Source: Paraburkholderia caledonica NBRC 102488
GTDB taxonomy: Bacteria > Pseudomonadota > Gammaproteobacteria > Burkholderiales > Burkholderiaceae
DNA length: 64,000 nucleotides
Direction of reading: 5' to 3'
NCBI RefSeq assembly: GCF_000685095.1
Contig: NZ_BAYE01000007.1
Location: forward strand, 1 to 64,000
Shown here: positions 34,581-45,666 of the stretch, piece by piece
Layout of the letters: every line of letters begins with the position of its first letter
How positions within the stretch are numbered: position 1 is the stretch's first letter
Program-made: the position numbers and the translations under genes
Notes under the pieces: model-generated
What the model was told of the DNA's origin: nothing
The model's database searches: none
The model's input: the letters and a program-made list of their open reading frames with translations, nothing else

Positions 34581-35225
34581 ATGAAGCTCTACAGCTATTT
34601 TCGCAGCTCGGCGTCGTATCGGGTGCGGATCGCGCTCAACGTGAAGAACCTGCCGTACGAGTATGTGCCTGTGCATCTCGTGCGAGATGGTGGGGAGCAG
34701 CTGAAGCCGGAATATCGCGCGGTCAACGTGGATGGCATCGTCCCCACGTTGATCGACGGCCATGAGGTGATGCCGCAGTCGCTTGCCATCATCGAATATC
34801 TGGAAGAAACGCATCCCGAGCCGCCGCTTTTGCCGAAGGCGCCCGCCGACCGTGCGTATGTCCGCTCGCTCGCGTTGCAGGTGGCGTGCGAGATTCATCC
34901 GCTCAACAATCTGCGTGTGCTGAAGTATCTGAAACACACGCTGCGCGTGGAGAACGACGCGAAAGACGCCTGGTACCGGCACTGGGTGGACACAGGCTTT
35001 GCGACGCTGGAGGCTCACCTTGCGAGCGACGCGCGCACCGGCAAGCTCTGTTTCGGCGACGAACCGACACTCGCGGACGCGTGCCTGATCCCGCAGGTGT
35101 TCAACGCGCAGCGCTTCAACGTCGATACGTCGAAATATCCGACCATACAGCGCATTTACGACCACGCGATGCAAATCGACGCATTCGCGCGCGCCGCGCC
35201 CGGCGTGCAACCAGACGCCGAATGA
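34581..35225 (+). CDS. maiA: Maleylacetoacetate/maleylpyruvate isomerase (zeta-class GST)
   Basis: 214 residues; the GGGAGGAG site fixes the ATG at 34581. A zeta-class glutathione transferase with the SSASYRVRIALN active-site motif, the VPTLIDG cis-proline loop and QSLAIIEYLEE. It isomerises the maleyl product of aromatic ring cleavage to the fumaryl form for the upstream hydrolase, using glutathione. A good terminator follows at 35249. Confidence 0.92.
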   Translation: MKLYSYFRSSASYRVRIALNVKNLPYEYVPVHLVRDGGEQLKPEYRAVNVDGIVPTLIDGHEVMPQSLAIIEYLEETHPEPPLLPKAPADRAYVRSLALQVACEIHPLNNLRVLKYLKHTLRVENDAKDAWYRHWVDTGFATLEAHLASDARTGKLCFGDEPTLADACLIPQVFNAQRFNVDTSKYPTIQRIYDHAMQIDAFARAAPGVQPDAE

Positions 35226-35248
35226 GCCGTACCGCGTTGCCGGTGTAG

Positions 35249-35276
35249 AAAGGGCACTCCGAAGAGTGCCCTTTTT
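35249..35276 (+). terminator. Intrinsic terminator after maiA
   Basis: Stem AAAGGGCACTC with GAGTGCCCTTT closed by a CGAA tetraloop, followed by further T residues. It may also serve the convergent ftsY gene because the A-run gives a T-run on the other strand. Confidence 0.85.
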
Positions 35277-35318
35277 TGTGACTTGCTGGCGAGGCGCCGA
35301 TAGTGGCGAGGCTTCCGC

Positions 35319-36500
35319 CTATCCGCCTAGCAATGCGTCGGAGAACTCTTCAGCGCTGAAAGGCTGCAAGTCCTCCACCTTTTCGCCAACGCCAATGAAG
35401 TACACCGGGATGGGTCGTTGCCGCGCGATGGCTGCAAGAATGCCGCCTTTGGCCGTACCGTCGAGCTTGGTGACGATCAGGCCGGTCAAGCCGAGCGCGT
35501 CGTCGAAAGCCTTGACCTGCGCAAGCGCGTTCTGCCCGGTATTGGCGTCGATTACGAGCAACACCTCGTGCGGCGCGCCGTCCTGCGCCTTGCCGATCAC
35601 GCGCTTGACCTTGCGCAGCTCTTCCATCAGATGCAACTGGGTGGGCAGACGGCCGGCCGTATCCGCCATCATCACGTCGATTTTGCGCGCCCGCGCGGCG
35701 CCGACCGCGTCGAAAATCACGGCCGCCGGATCGCCGCTTTCCTGCGACACCACGGTGACGTTGTTGCGTTGCCCCCAGATTGCCAACTGCTCGCGCGCGG
35801 CGGCGCGGAACGTGTCGCCGGCGGCAAGCAGCACCGACTGGTTGAAACTCTGCAGATGCTTGGCGAGCTTGCCGATGCTCGTCGTCTTGCCCGCGCCGTT
35901 GACGCCCGCGATCATCATGACGAGCGGCTGCGCGCGTCCGAGCATGAGCGAGCTTTCGAGCGGCTTGAGCAACTCGACCAGTAGCGTGCGCAGCGCCGTC
36001 TTGACCTGTTGCGGCTCCGTAAGACGCTCGGTGCGCACCTTCTCGCGCAGCGCTTCAAGCAGGAATTCGGTTGCGTCGACGCCCGCGTCGGACATGAGCA
36101 GCGCGGTTTCCAGCTCTTCGTAAAGATCCTCGTCGATCTTGGTGCCGACGAAAATGCCGGTGAGGCTCGAACTGGTCTTCGACAAGCCGGTCTTCAGGCG
36201 AGTCAGCCACGAGCGTTTCGCGCTCGCATCCTGCAACGGCGGAGGCACGATTTCGACCGTCTCGAGCGTCGATTCCTCGAAATCGGGCTGGGGCTGGGGT
36301 TCGGGCGAGGCGGCGGGCGGCGACACAATGCTCGCCGGCACGCTGGCACTTGCGGCCGGCCCGGCTTTCGCGGGCACAGGCGGCTCGGCCGGCGCTGCTG
36401 CAGCCGGCTCGTCAATTAGCCCCTCAGGCGCGATTTGCGATTCGTCTGGCGCGTTTTCGGACTCTTTCGAACCCTTGAATCGTTTGAAAAAGCTGAACAT
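35319..36500 (-). CDS. ftsY: Signal recognition particle receptor FtsY
   Basis: 393 residues from the ATG at 36500 (MFSFFKRFKG); upstream in-frame codons reach 36605 but are not part of the family. An N-terminal acidic and Pro/Ala-rich region (about 1-95) precedes the NG domain. GTPase motifs: GVNGAGKT (199-206), DTFRAAA, DTAGRLP and TKLDGTAKGG. With the SRP it brings ribosomes making membrane proteins to the translocon. Divergent from rsmD with 242 bases between starts. Confidence 0.97.
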   Translation of the reverse strand: MFSFFKRFKGSKESENAPDESQIAPEGLIDEPAAAAPAEPPVPAKAGPAASASVPASIVSPPAASPEPQPQPDFEESTLETVEIVPPPLQDASAKRSWLTRLKTGLSKTSSSLTGIFVGTKIDEDLYEELETALLMSDAGVDATEFLLEALREKVRTERLTEPQQVKTALRTLLVELLKPLESSLMLGRAQPLVMMIAGVNGAGKTTSIGKLAKHLQSFNQSVLLAAGDTFRAAAREQLAIWGQRNNVTVVSQESGDPAAVIFDAVGAARARKIDVMMADTAGRLPTQLHLMEELRKVKRVIGKAQDGAPHEVLLVIDANTGQNALAQVKAFDDALGLTGLIVTKLDGTAKGGILAAIARQRPIPVYFIGVGEKVEDLQPFSAEEFSDALLGG

Positions 36501-36742
36501 GATCTGGCGTGGTGAGAGCGCGCGCCGATGCGCGCGGCCGGTACAGCACCGGCGAAAGCGGCAGGCAGCGTTGCGATGCGGGATGCAAGGCGCTGGAAGC
36601 CGCACATTTTATCAGGCGCGCCGTCGCACGTTGTATAGGCCGAACGGCCAGGCTGGACGCGCCGCGCCCCTGTGGTAACGTTGGCGCTCCGGTCCGCTTG
36701 CTTCGACGCAGCGGACGCTTCTGTCAACGCAATCGAAACTGC

Positions 36743-37357
36743 ATGCCCCGTTCAGCCTCTTCCCGCGCCCATGGCGCTTCGTCTAAAGGCGGTAAGCCGC
36801 ACGCCATCCGGATTATTGGCGGCGACTGGAAACGCACGCCGCTGCCCGTGCTCGACCTCGACGGCTTGCGCCCCACGCCGGACCGGGTCCGCGAAACGCT
36901 GTTCAACTGGCTCGGGCAACGTCTGGATGGCCAGCGCTGCCTTGACCTGTTTGCCGGCAGCGGCGCGCTCGGCTTCGAAGCGGCGTCGCGCGGCGCCGCA
37001 CGCGTATTAATGGTTGAGCGTAACTCGCGAGCGGCGTCCCAGTTGCGGGCGAACCAGGAACGACTCGCGGCGCGGATGATCGAAATTGCCGAGGCGGACG
37101 GTTTGCGTCTTGCAGCGAGTCTGCCGCCCGGTTCGTTCGACGTGGTATTCCTCGACCCGCCGTTTGGCTCGGATGTACTGGACAAAGCGCTCGCGCTGGC
37201 GGCTCCGCTCGTGAGCGGCGACGGTTTCCTGTATGTGGAAGCCGGCGTGGCGATCGAGCCCGGCGCGAACGAAGCGCTTGCCGGGTGGGAAATCGTGCGG
37301 CAGGGCAAAGCGGGCGCTGTCCACTTCCATTTGCTGCAACGCGAAAATGAGGAATAA
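36743..37357 (+). CDS. rsmD: 16S rRNA (guanine(966)-N2)-methyltransferase
   Basis: 204 residues from the ATG at 36743. The RsmD pattern is clear: IRIIGGDWKRTPLP, LRPTPDRVRETLFNWL, the AdoMet loop LDLFAGSGALGFEAASRGA and the catalytic DPPF in VFLDPPFGS. It methylates G966 of 16S rRNA. Next to coaD as in many proteobacteria, with a 113-base gap. Confidence 0.96.
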   Translation: MPRSASSRAHGASSKGGKPHAIRIIGGDWKRTPLPVLDLDGLRPTPDRVRETLFNWLGQRLDGQRCLDLFAGSGALGFEAASRGAARVLMVERNSRAASQLRANQERLAARMIEIAEADGLRLAASLPPGSFDVVFLDPPFGSDVLDKALALAAPLVSGDGFLYVEAGVAIEPGANEALAGWEIVRQGKAGAVHFHLLQRENEE

Positions 37358-37470
37358 TGCGCCTTCCATAACAAGCGCCGGACGGGTTCGCCGTCACGCG
37401 CGCGGCCGGTGCCAAATGCGTCGCGTGGACGCTTTGACGTGCCCATCTGTCTGAAGAGAGGAGAAGTCTC

Positions 37471-37986
37471 ATGGTAGTCGCCGTGTACCCGGGCACGTTC
37501 GATCCGCTAACGCGCGGTCACGAAGACCTCGTTCGGCGCGCGTCGAGCATCTTCGACACGCTGGTGGTCGGCGTCGCCGACAGCCGCAACAAGAAGCCGT
37601 TCTTTACGCTGAAAGAGCGGCTCGATATCGCTCACGAAGTGCTGGGCCATTACCCGAATGTTCAGGTCATGAGCTTCAAAGGGCTGCTGAAGGACTTCGT
37701 TCGCAGCAATAACGCGCGAGTGATCGTGCGCGGGCTGCGCGCGGTGTCCGACTTCGAGTATGAGTTTCAGATGGCGGGCATGAACCGCTATCTGTTGCCC
37801 GACGTCGAGACCATGTTCATGACGCCGTCCGATCAGTACCAGTTCATCTCGGGAACGATCGTGCGCGAGATCGCGCAGCTGGGCGGCGACGTGAGCAAGT
37901 TCGTTTTTCCGTCGGTCGAAAAATGGCTGAAGGAGAAGGTTGCGGCATTGGACCCGGATAACGGTGCTTCGGCGGCGCAGCCGTAA
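37471..37986 (+). CDS. coaD: Phosphopantetheine adenylyltransferase
   Basis: 171 residues with an AGAGAGGAGA site. Catalyses the fourth step of coenzyme A synthesis, adding AMP to 4'-phosphopantetheine. Nucleotidyltransferase motifs: [14 protein letters not shown] (the TxGH motif), the [15 protein letters not shown] substrate loop, and ISGTIVRE near the C-terminus. Length is normal apart from a short Ala-rich tail. Confidence 0.97.
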   Translation: MVVAVYPGTFDPLTRGHEDLVRRASSIFDTLVVGVADSRNKKPFFTLKERLDIAHEVLGHYPNVQVMSFKGLLKDFVRSNNARVIVRGLRAVSDFEYEFQMAGMNRYLLPDVETMFMTPSDQYQFISGTIVREIAQLGGDVSKFVFPSVEKWLKEKVAALDPDNGASAAQP

Positions 37987-37995
37987 CCGGCGTAA

Positions 37996-38307
<312 letters not shown>

Positions 38308-38331
38308 TGTTGTTGCGATGGAAATGTGAAG

Positions 38332-38360
38332 CGGCGAGCCACGGGCCTCGCCTTTTTTTT
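38332..38360 (+). terminator. Intrinsic terminator after the ferredoxin gene
   Basis: Stem GGCGAG with CTCGCC around an ACGGG-containing loop, followed by eight T. It lies between the convergent ferredoxin and hisC genes. Confidence 0.8.
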
Positions 38361-38372
38361 GCGCAGATCTGC

Positions 38373-39452
38373 TCAGCCGATGTAAGCGCTAAATATGTCG
38401 CGCAATGCGTCGAGCAGAATGCCGCATTCGGCGTCGGTACCGACCGAAATGCGCAGGTGCTGGTCGATTCTCGGTGCGTTGAAGTGACGCACGAAAATTT
38501 CCCTTTCACGAAGAAGAGACACGAGCATTGCCGCGTCGTAGGCCTCGTGACGCGCAAAAAGCAGATTGGCTGCCGACGGCACGACGTCGAAGCCTAGCGC
38601 CGTCAGCCCCGCGCTCAGTCGCTCCCGGCTTGCAATCACCTTTGCGCAGGTGTCGCGAAACCACCGGTCGTCTTCGTAGGCCGCGCGGGCGGCGACTTGT
38701 GCGAGGCGGTCGAGCGGATACGAATTGAAGCTGTCTTTTACCCGATTGAGCGCGTCGATTAGGTCCGCGTTGCCAAAGGCGAAGCCGACGCGCATGCCCG
38801 CCAGCGAGCGCGACTTGGACACTGTCTGCACAACGAGCAGATTCGGATAGCGATCGATCAGTCCGATCGCCGATTCGGCTCCGAAGTCCACATAGGCCTC
38901 GTCGATCACCACAACGGAATCAGCGTTTTTCGCTACGAGGCGCTCAATATCGGCGAGGGGCAACGGACGTCCGGTGGGCGCATTCGGATTCGGAAACAGG
39001 ATGCCGCCGTTCGCAACGGCGTAGTCGTCGACGTTGAGCGCGAAACCATCGTCGAGCGGAATCGTCTGGTAGTCGACCTCGAAAAGCCTCGCGTACGTGG
39101 GATAGAAGCTGTACGTGATGTCAGGGAACAGCAGAGGCTTGTCGTGCTTGAGCAAAGCCTGGAACGTGAGCGCAAGCACTTCATCTGAGCCGTTGCCCGC
39201 AAAGACCTGATCCGCACGGATGCCGTGGTACGTGGCGACCGTTTCGCGCAACTTGAGCGCGGTGGGGTCCGGGTAGCGGCGCAGCGACTCACCCGTGTCG
39301 CCGAGTTCCTGGCGAATCGCCTCGAGCACGCGGGGCGACGGAGGGTAGGGATTTTCGTTGGTGTTCAGCTTGACCGGACGGGCGAGGAGGGGCTGTTCGC
39401 CCGGCACATACGGCGTCAGACGGTGAACAATGTCACTCCAGTATCGGCTCAA
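38373..39452 (-). CDS. hisC: Histidinol-phosphate aminotransferase
   Basis: 359 residues, class II-type PLP enzyme. It converts imidazole acetol phosphate and glutamate to histidinol phosphate. Motifs: [29 protein letters not shown], the aspartate in VIDEAYVDF, and the PLP lysine K213 in [13 protein letters not shown]. Burkholderiaceae often have two hisC genes; the other is usually in the his operon. Downstream of pth with a 115-base gap. Confidence 0.94.
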   Translation of the reverse strand: MSRYWSDIVHRLTPYVPGEQPLLARPVKLNTNENPYPPSPRVLEAIRQELGDTGESLRRYPDPTALKLRETVATYHGIRADQVFAGNGSDEVLALTFQALLKHDKPLLFPDITYSFYPTYARLFEVDYQTIPLDDGFALNVDDYAVANGGILFPNPNAPTGRPLPLADIERLVAKNADSVVVIDEAYVDFGAESAIGLIDRYPNLLVVQTVSKSRSLAGMRVGFAFGNADLIDALNRVKDSFNSYPLDRLAQVAARAAYEDDRWFRDTCAKVIASRERLSAGLTALGFDVVPSAANLLFARHEAYDAAMLVSLLREREIFVRHFNAPRIDQHLRISVGTDAECGILLDALRDIFSAYIG

Positions 39453-39567
39453 AGCGCTCTCCTATCGTTGCAGTGCGGTTGGTCGGGGTTGGCGCTCCGG
39501 CCGCTCTTGCTGCTCTGGCACGAGGCCGCGCTGCTTCATCCCAACCTGCGCCGCCGAGCAACACAGC

Positions 39568-40170
39568 TTAAGAATTGCGATGCAGTTGCATCATTGCCCG
39601 TTCAAGCTCGCCTTTGACGATCTGCGGCATGACTGCCAACGCGCGCTCGATGGACGCGTCGATCACGTCTTGCTCTTCGCGCCGCGGCGGTTTCAGCACG
39701 TAGTTCGCGACGTCGGGCTTGGCGCCCGCACGCGCACTTTCGGGAATCAGGTCGCGCGGATGCCCGATGCCGATGCGCAGCCGCCAATATTGCTGCGACG
39801 ACAAATGCGCGGTGATGTCCTTCAAGCCATTGTGTCCGCCGCTCCCCCCGCCGAGCTTGAGCTTTACGCTGCCGGGCGGCATGTCGAGCTCGTCGTGCGC
39901 GACGAGTATCTCGTCGGGAAGAATCTTGAAGAACTGCGCCACCGCGACGACGGACTGACCCGAGCGGTTCATATAAGTCTGCGGCTCCAGCAGGTGCAAT
40001 TCCTCGCCGTGGAGTCGCGCCTTAGCGTAGAAGCCATGGAAGCGCCGCTCGTCGCGCAGCGTTGTGCCCGCCTCGCGCGCCATTTGATCCACCAGCCAGA
40101 AGCCGGCGTTATGGCGCGTCGCAGTGTATTCGGCGCCCGGATTGCCGAGGCCGACGATCAGCTTGATCAT
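39568..40170 (-). CDS. pth: Peptidyl-tRNA hydrolase
   Basis: 200 residues from the ATG at 40170 ([12 protein letters not shown]); an in-frame ATG at 40203 is rejected as outside the family. It releases tRNA from prematurely dropped peptidyl-tRNA. Active-site residues are visible in [18 protein letters not shown] (Asn and His) and HDELDMPPG (Asp). The [13 protein letters not shown] segment is intact. Downstream of rplY, with a terminator between them, so it may have its own promoter. Confidence 0.97.
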   Translation of the reverse strand: MIKLIVGLGNPGAEYTATRHNAGFWLVDQMAREAGTTLRDERRFHGFYAKARLHGEELHLLEPQTYMNRSGQSVVAVAQFFKILPDEILVAHDELDMPPGSVKLKLGGGSGGHNGLKDITAHLSSQQYWRLRIGIGHPRDLIPESARAGAKPDVANYVLKPPRREEQDVIDASIERALAVMPQIVKGELERAMMQLHRNS

Positions 40171-40226
40171 GATTGCGTGGGTCCATCTTGGCCCGCAAAC
40201 CAAACGCGGCCGGGCCGAAATAACCG

Positions 40227-40260
40227 AAAAAAAACCCGCCGGGGCGAGCCTCGGCGGGTC
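40227..40260 (-). terminator. Intrinsic terminator after rplY
   Basis: On the minus strand, stem ACCCGCCG with CGGCGGGT and a ten-base loop, followed by eight T (40234-40227). It separates rplY from pth. Confidence 0.85.
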
Positions 40261-40320
40261 ACATCGATCGTCTCATTGAAACGGATCGAGAGGATTACTT
40301 GCTCGCTGCGCGAGGCGCAC

Positions 40321-40938
40321 TCAAGCAGCCGGCGTTTCGCCTTCACCAGCAGCGGCGTCGCTTTCGGACACTGCGCCAGCCGGGATCGTTGCAGCAGCGA
40401 CCACCGGGTTTTCTGCTTCGACGTGAGCAACCAGCGACACGCCTGCCGGCAGCGGGATGTCCTTAGCGTGAACCGATTGACCAGCTTCGATCTTGGCCAG
40501 GTCGACTTCAATGAATTCAGGCAGTGCCGACGGCAGGCACTCGATTTCCAGTTCATTGACGACGTGCGAGATAACCGCGCTCGCCAGCTTCACAGCCGGG
40601 TTGCTTTCCTGGTTCATGAAGTGCAGCGGCACCTTGGTGTGCAGCTTCTTCGATGCATCGACACGCTGGAAGTCCACGTGCAGCACGAGCTGACGGAACG
40701 GGTGGTATTGCACGTCGCGCAGCAGAACCTGTTGCGACTTGCCACCAACTTCCAGATCGAGGATCGACGAGTGGAAAACTTCTTTCTTCAGCGCGTGCCA
40801 CAGCGCGTTGTGGTCCAGTTCGACCAATTGCGTTTCAGCACCAGCGCCATATACGATGCCCGGGGTCTTGCCCGAGTTACGCAGGCGGCGGCTCGCACCC
40901 GTACCTTGCAAAGAACGCTCGAAAGCGACAACTTTCAT
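40321..40938 (-). CDS. rplY: 50S ribosomal protein L25 (CTC family)
   Basis: 205 residues from the ATG at 40938 ([20 protein letters not shown]). An N-terminal L25 domain that binds 5S rRNA (about 1-90, with GIVYGAG and [14 protein letters not shown] segments) is followed by the TL5-type C-terminal domain and an Ala/Glu-rich tail, making it the long form typical of betaproteobacteria. It follows prs by 163 bases. Confidence 0.96.
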   Translation of the reverse strand: MKVVAFERSLQGTGASRRLRNSGKTPGIVYGAGAETQLVELDHNALWHALKKEVFHSSILDLEVGGKSQQVLLRDVQYHPFRQLVLHVDFQRVDASKKLHTKVPLHFMNQESNPAVKLASAVISHVVNELEIECLPSALPEFIEVDLAKIEAGQSVHAKDIPLPAGVSLVAHVEAENPVVAAATIPAGAVSESDAAAGEGETPAA

Positions 40939-41101
40939 TTTGAATCTCCAATGCACTGCCCGCGACCAGGCAGTAAAAACGGGGCCCGCAAGCCGTTATG
41001 GCTGAGGCCCCAGAGCTGCGGCATGAACCTTCGTTCGTTCACGCCGATTGTGCAAAAGCGCGTGTGTCGCATGAAGCGATACACCGCGCCTTCGCAAATA
41101 C

Positions 41102-42058
41102 TTAACTTTCAGCGAACAGCGACATGACCGAATCGCCGCGGCGGATCCGCGAGAACGTTTCGGCAAGCAGGCCGGCGCTGGTCAACGAACGGATCTTCGC
41201 GCACGAGCGGGCTTCTTCGCCGAGCGGGATCGTGTCCGTGACAACGAGTTCGTCGAGTGCGGATGCGGCAATGCGCTCGCCGGCGCCGCCCGACAGAACC
41301 GGGTGGGTGGCATAAGCGAAAACCTGCTTCGCGCCACGTTCCTTCAAAACCTGGGCCGCCTTGCAAAGGGTGCCGGCGGTGTCGACCATGTCGTCCATGA
41401 TCACGCAGGTGCGGCCTTCCACTTCACCGATGATGTTCATCACCTCGGCAACGTTCGCCTTCGGGCGACGTTTGTCGATGATCGCGAGGTCGCAGTTCAA
41501 CTGCTTCGCCAATGCCCGGGCACGCACCACGCCGCCGACGTCCGGCGAAACGACCAGCAGGTTCTCGTAGTTCTGCTTGCGCAGATCGCCGAGCAGCACG
41601 GGCGTAGCGTAGATGTTGTCGACGGGGATGTCGAAGAAGCCTTGAATCTGGTCGGCGTGCAGATCCATCGTGATGATCCGCTCGACGCCTGCGATTTCCA
41701 GCATGTTCGCCACGATTTTCGCCGAGATGGCGACGCGCGCCGAACGAGGGCGGCGATCCTGACGTGCATAACCGAAGTAGGGGATGGCTGCCGTGATCCG
41801 ACCGGCCGATGCGCGCTTGAGCGCGTCGACCATGATCATCAGTTCCATCAGGTTGTCATTCGCCGGTGCGCACGTGGACTGCAGAACAAAGACGTCTTTG
41901 CCACGCACGTTTTCCTGAATCTCGACCTGGATTTCACCGTCCGAGAAACGGCTAACCATTGCTTTGCCGAGGGGAATACCGAGGATTTTGACGACTTCCT
42001 GTGCAAGCGCGGGATTTGCGTTGCCAGTAAAAACCATCAGGCCGTCATGGCTGCTCAT
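41102..42058 (-). CDS. prs: Ribose-phosphate pyrophosphokinase (PRPP synthetase)
   Basis: 318 residues, the usual length. It transfers pyrophosphate from ATP to ribose-5-phosphate to make PRPP for nucleotides, histidine and tryptophan. Motifs: [37 protein letters not shown], the [16 protein letters not shown] signature and the PRPP loop [12 protein letters not shown]. It lies between tRNA-Gln and rplY, the order usual in betaproteobacteria. Confidence 0.98.
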   Translation of the reverse strand: MSSHDGLMVFTGNANPALAQEVVKILGIPLGKAMVSRFSDGEIQVEIQENVRGKDVFVLQSTCAPANDNLMELMIMVDALKRASAGRITAAIPYFGYARQDRRPRSARVAISAKIVANMLEIAGVERIITMDLHADQIQGFFDIPVDNIYATPVLLGDLRKQNYENLLVVSPDVGGVVRARALAKQLNCDLAIIDKRRPKANVAEVMNIIGEVEGRTCVIMDDMVDTAGTLCKAAQVLKERGAKQVFAYATHPVLSGGAGERIAASALDELVVTDTIPLGEEARSCAKIRSLTSAGLLAETFSRIRRGDSVMSLFAES

Positions 42059-42104
42059 CGTGCACCTGCTTCAGGCTGGGGGCGAGGGGAAATGCGAGAA
42101 TTAT

Positions 42105-42181
42105 TGGCAGGGGAGAAAGGATTCGAACCTTTGCATGCCGGAATCAAAATCCGGTGCCTTAACCAGCTTGGCGACTCCCCT
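42105..42181 (-). tRNA. tRNA-Gln (anticodon TTG)
   Basis: 77 nt including an encoded CCA. On the minus strand the acceptor arm AGGGGAG pairs with CTCCCCT, followed by discriminator G and CCA; the D-arm contains GCTGGTTAAGGC; the anticodon stem CCGGA/TCCGG encloses TTTTGAT with anticodon TTG; the T-arm AAAGG-TTCGAAT-CCTTT is perfect. It lies 46 bases upstream of prs on the same strand and may be processed from a shared transcript. Confidence 0.97.
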
Positions 42182-42233
42182 ACACTAACTTTGAGCCCCG
42201 CCGAACGTGGAGTTTCGTTCGACGATGCAAAAC

Positions 42234-43115
42234 CTATGACGCGAAAGCAAAGAGTGGATGTTGTTCCAGACTGGCGGCCACTGCGCTGTTCCATTCGCCT
42301 GGCAGTTTAGCTTGCACCGCTTCTGCTTCAGCTTTACTACGGAACGCTGCAAAGACACTTGCACCAGATCCGGACATCCGCGCCGGCGCGACGTTTTCAA
42401 ACCATCGCAGCACTTGCGCTACTTCCGCGTACTTTCCGACGACAACCTGCTGCATGTCATTACGGCCAAAGCTTTCTGGCCATTCAGTGTTGCAGCTAAG
42501 TTCTGCAGGAAAGTCCGTAATTGTGAGGGCTTTTGAATCTCTTGTCAACGCTTTTTCGGAAAAAATCGCTGCAGTCGGAACATGAACCCTCGGCGTCACT
42601 ACCAGGAAATGACGCGGCGGCAATTGTACAACGTCTAAAGCTTCACCGACACCCTGGGCAAACGCATTTTTTCCAAAAACGAAAAATGGCACGTCGGCGC
42701 CGAGCTTCAACGCCAGCGCCTGCAATTCCAGCCGCGGCACGTTCAATTTCCACAGCCGGTTCAGCGCGAGCAGCGTGGTGGCGGCGTCGGAACTGCCGCC
42801 GCCAAGCCCTGCGCCCATAGGCAGGCGCTTTTCGATTTCAATGTCGACGCCTTCCGGCGAGCCCGTATGCGCTTTCAGAAGCGTGGCGGCGCGCACGGTG
42901 AGGTCGTGTTCGGGGAGCACGTCGGCGATTTCGGTGCTACGCGTGATGAGCCCGTCGGCGCGACGCTTGAAGTGCAGCGTGTCGCCCCAGTCGAGTAGCT
43001 GGAAGACCGTTTGCAGCGTGTGATAACCGTCCGGCCGGCGCCCGGTGATGTGCAGAAAGAGGTTGAGTTTCGCTGGCGCGAGGCAATCGCGCAGCGAGTC
43101 GGTCGTTTCGATCAT
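42234..43115 (-). CDS. ispE: 4-diphosphocytidyl-2-C-methyl-D-erythritol kinase
   Basis: 293 residues from the ATG at 43115; an in-frame ATG at 43157 adds 14 residues outside the family. GHMP kinase of the MEP isoprenoid pathway. Motifs: [20 protein letters not shown], the ATP loop [15 protein letters not shown] and [14 protein letters not shown]. It lies between lolB and tRNA-Gln, as in many betaproteobacteria and gammaproteobacteria. Confidence 0.97.
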   Translation of the reverse strand: MIETTDSLRDCLAPAKLNLFLHITGRRPDGYHTLQTVFQLLDWGDTLHFKRRADGLITRSTEIADVLPEHDLTVRAATLLKAHTGSPEGVDIEIEKRLPMGAGLGGGSSDAATTLLALNRLWKLNVPRLELQALALKLGADVPFFVFGKNAFAQGVGEALDVVQLPPRHFLVVTPRVHVPTAAIFSEKALTRDSKALTITDFPAELSCNTEWPESFGRNDMQQVVVGKYAEVAQVLRWFENVAPARMSGSGASVFAAFRSKAEAEAVQAKLPGEWNSAVAASLEQHPLFAFAS

Positions 43116-43175
43116 GTCGAGGCTGCATGCGCCAAGGTGGCGCCGAATAAGCGGCAAGAGCGCGAGGCGCGCGTT

Positions 43176-43808
43176 TTATTGGTCCAGTACAAGCTTGATG
43201 TCGAGCGGCGGCTCCGAGCGCGTCAGATTCACCCGTTTTACGCCAGTGGCCGGCGCTTCGGCGTAAGCAAGATAGTCGATCGTCCAGCCGTCCTGAGTGA
43301 TTTCCTTGAAGCGTGACGGCTGTTCCGGGTCTCGTTCCGTCTTGGCACGCGAGGTGGGCGCGGGCGAAGGCTGCAGCCAGTAACGCAATCCTTCGACGGG
43401 AAGTGCAAAGCCGAGCGCGTTTTGCATCAACGTGGAGACGTTGTCAGCGGTGAGCGGTTGGCGGTTCGGCAATTCAAGCGTGGCCGAAGCCGGCGACGAC
43501 GTGACGATCGCCAGTGTCTGCCCAAGCGGATTGCGCAATTGCAAGGTCACCGTGTCGCCCGTTTCCTGCCACGAGAAATTGCCGTACGCATTGCGCTGCT
43601 GGCCATTCTGGTCGCTGTACTGGATGGCGAAACGGCCTTGGTAAGCACGGCTCGTTTGCGTGGTCACCGCGGTCGCCGCATTCGACGTGGACGGCCCCTG
43701 CGGTTTCACCGAGGCGCAGCCGACCAGTGTTACGACGGCCGCCGCAGCGAGCCCGAGCGCCGCGCGACGCGGCGCCCATGAAAAAGAATTGAAACGGGAA
43801 ATACGCAT
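43176..43808 (-). CDS. lolB: Outer-membrane lipoprotein receptor LolB
   Basis: 210 residues from the ATG at 43808. An N-terminal signal with lipobox LVGC predicts that LolB is itself a lipoprotein. The mature part has RAYQGRFAIQYSDQNGQQRNAYGNFSWQ, matching the first strands of the LolB barrel. It receives lipoproteins from LolA and inserts them in the outer membrane. Its ATG overlaps the stop of the TPR gene by one base, so the two are translationally coupled. Confidence 0.94.
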   Translation of the reverse strand: MRISRFNSFSWAPRRAALGLAAAAVVTLVGCASVKPQGPSTSNAATAVTTQTSRAYQGRFAIQYSDQNGQQRNAYGNFSWQETGDTVTLQLRNPLGQTLAIVTSSPASATLELPNRQPLTADNVSTLMQNALGFALPVEGLRYWLQPSPAPTSRAKTERDPEQPSRFKEITQDGWTIDYLAYAEAPATGVKRVNLTRSEPPLDIKLVLDQ

Positions 43809-45649
43809 CAAAGATCGTTCACCTGAAGACGTTGCAGCGTTTTGACGAGCGTTTCGTTGTTGGGTTCGAGCTTGCGAGCTTCGCGGAAAGCGGCGCGGGC
43901 CTGGTCCTGATCGCCGGCTTTCCACAGCACCTCGCCAAGGTGCGCGCCGATCTCAGCGTTCGGCTGAATGTCGTAGGCCTTGCGCAGCACTTTGATCGCG
44001 TCCGACGTGTTGCCCATGCGGTACTTGACCCAGCCGACGCTGTCCATGATGAACGCGTCGTTCGGTGCAAGCGACGACGCCTTCTCGACCAGCTTGTCCG
44101 CTTCCGCGAGACGCTGATTGCGATCGGCAAGCGAATAGCCAAGCGCGTTGTACGCCTGGGGATTGTCTGGCTGCGTCTGAATGAGCTTGCGCAACTGCGC
44201 TTCCATGACGTCGAAGTGGCCGTTCTTTTCGGCCGCCATTGCGTAGTCGTAGCTCAGATCCGGGTCGTCCGGAAATGCCGCCGTGGCTTGTTGCAGGCGC
44301 GTTTCCGCTTCAGGGTAGCGCTTCGCGTCGAACAGGATGGCCGCGTCGGTTCGTGCGACCAACGCCTGGTCGCGCGGATCGGCTGGCCGCAGATTGGCCA
44401 ATTGGCGGCGTGCGTCGTCAGGCTTGCCTTGCTTCGCGAGCAGCTGCGCGCGCGTGATCTGCGCGGGCATGTACTGCTGGCTCGACGGCGAAATCTTGTC
44501 GAGCCAGTCGGCGGCGGCCGCTTCGTTCTTCTGTTCGAGCGACAACTGCGCAAGATAGATATACGCTTGCCCCGCATCCGCGCCAGGCGTCTTCTCGGCT
44601 TGCTGCGCGTACTGCGTGAGATAGGTCTGCGCCTCGTTGAAATTCTTCTGCTGGATCTTGATGAGCGCGAGCGCCATGAGCGGCGTGAGGTCGTTCGCAT
44701 TCGCCTTGTGCATGATCTCGAACTGCTTTTGCGCGTCGTCCAGGCGGTCGCTCGCCAGATACATTTGAGCGAGCGCGAGACGCGCGTCATGCGATTTCGG
44801 GTTTTGCTGCACGTATTTCTCGAGTGACGCGATTCCTTCCTTGCGTTCCTCAGGGCCCATTTGCGACAGCATCAGCGCGGCGGGCAAATAGTCAGGCTTA
44901 AGGGCAAGCGCCTGTTCCAGCGACTTGCGAGCACCCGGCGCGTCATTGGAAACGAGTTGCTGACGTGCGATGGCCAGCTGCGCTTCCGGCCGGTTCATAT
45001 CGTTCTTCAGCAGGTCCTGCAACACGTGCAGACCGCCGATGCGATTCGGTCCGCGAGAAATCAGCAACTGGAGCGCAAGAATTGCGCTGCCGCGATTCTG
45101 GGCGGGCACCTGCTCGAGCTCGCGCGCAAGCAGCGGCGCTGCGTCATCGGGCTTGCCTGACAGTACCAGCAGCGACGCGTCGAGTTGCGCGGCGCGTTCC
45201 GAGTTCGGCGCATACTGCTGCCACAATTGCGCGGCGGCCAACGCGTCTGACGGACTCTGCGCGGCCAGCGCGATTTCAGTGGCGCGCTGCGCCATGCGCG
45301 GATCGTGCGTGTCGCGCGCGAGCGCGAGATACGTCTGATAGGCGGGCGCAGGCTGATTACGCTGCAGCGCGACTTCGGCGGCGAGCACCTGGAATACGAT
45401 CTGGCTCGTCAGTTGCACGTTCGGCAGCGCTTTCTGTTCTTCCGCTGACGGCGGGCCGAGCGGGTCGGACAGCGTGACCGAGGTGTCGTCCGACTCCGGC
45501 GATGGGTCCTGCGCGTGCGCGGGCAGCGCGGCGAACGCCCAGAGCGCGAGCGCGGCCACCCCCAGCGAGCGCCGCGCGGACACTGCGTGCGGCACGCGGG
45601 ACGCGCTAGCCGGGCGCTTCGAAAACAGCTTCACGAAGGACAAGTTCAT
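43808..45649 (-). CDS. Large tetratricopeptide-repeat periplasmic protein
   Basis: 613 residues from the ATG at 45649; an in-frame ATG at 45718 is not used because it lies upstream of the proposed promoter. An N-terminal signal ends at PAHAQD. The rest is helical TPR repeats, clearest near the C-terminus ([29 protein letters not shown] and [28 protein letters not shown]). No enzyme domain is seen. Position before lolB suggests an envelope role, perhaps as a scaffold; the partner is unknown. Confidence 0.88.
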   Translation of the reverse strand: MNLSFVKLFSKRPASASRVPHAVSARRSLGVAALALWAFAALPAHAQDPSPESDDTSVTLSDPLGPPSAEEQKALPNVQLTSQIVFQVLAAEVALQRNQPAPAYQTYLALARDTHDPRMAQRATEIALAAQSPSDALAAAQLWQQYAPNSERAAQLDASLLVLSGKPDDAAPLLARELEQVPAQNRGSAILALQLLISRGPNRIGGLHVLQDLLKNDMNRPEAQLAIARQQLVSNDAPGARKSLEQALALKPDYLPAALMLSQMGPEERKEGIASLEKYVQQNPKSHDARLALAQMYLASDRLDDAQKQFEIMHKANANDLTPLMALALIKIQQKNFNEAQTYLTQYAQQAEKTPGADAGQAYIYLAQLSLEQKNEAAAADWLDKISPSSQQYMPAQITRAQLLAKQGKPDDARRQLANLRPADPRDQALVARTDAAILFDAKRYPEAETRLQQATAAFPDDPDLSYDYAMAAEKNGHFDVMEAQLRKLIQTQPDNPQAYNALGYSLADRNQRLAEADKLVEKASSLAPNDAFIMDSVGWVKYRMGNTSDAIKVLRKAYDIQPNAEIGAHLGEVLWKAGDQDQARAAFREARKLEPNNETLVKTLQRLQVNDL

Positions 45650-45666
45650 GGAAATCCGTTCAATGT

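Noticed and set aside
42234..43157. ATG at 43157 as the ispE start
   Set aside because: The extra 14 residues are not part of the kinase family; the ATG at 43115 precedes the conserved APAKLNL segment at the usual distance.
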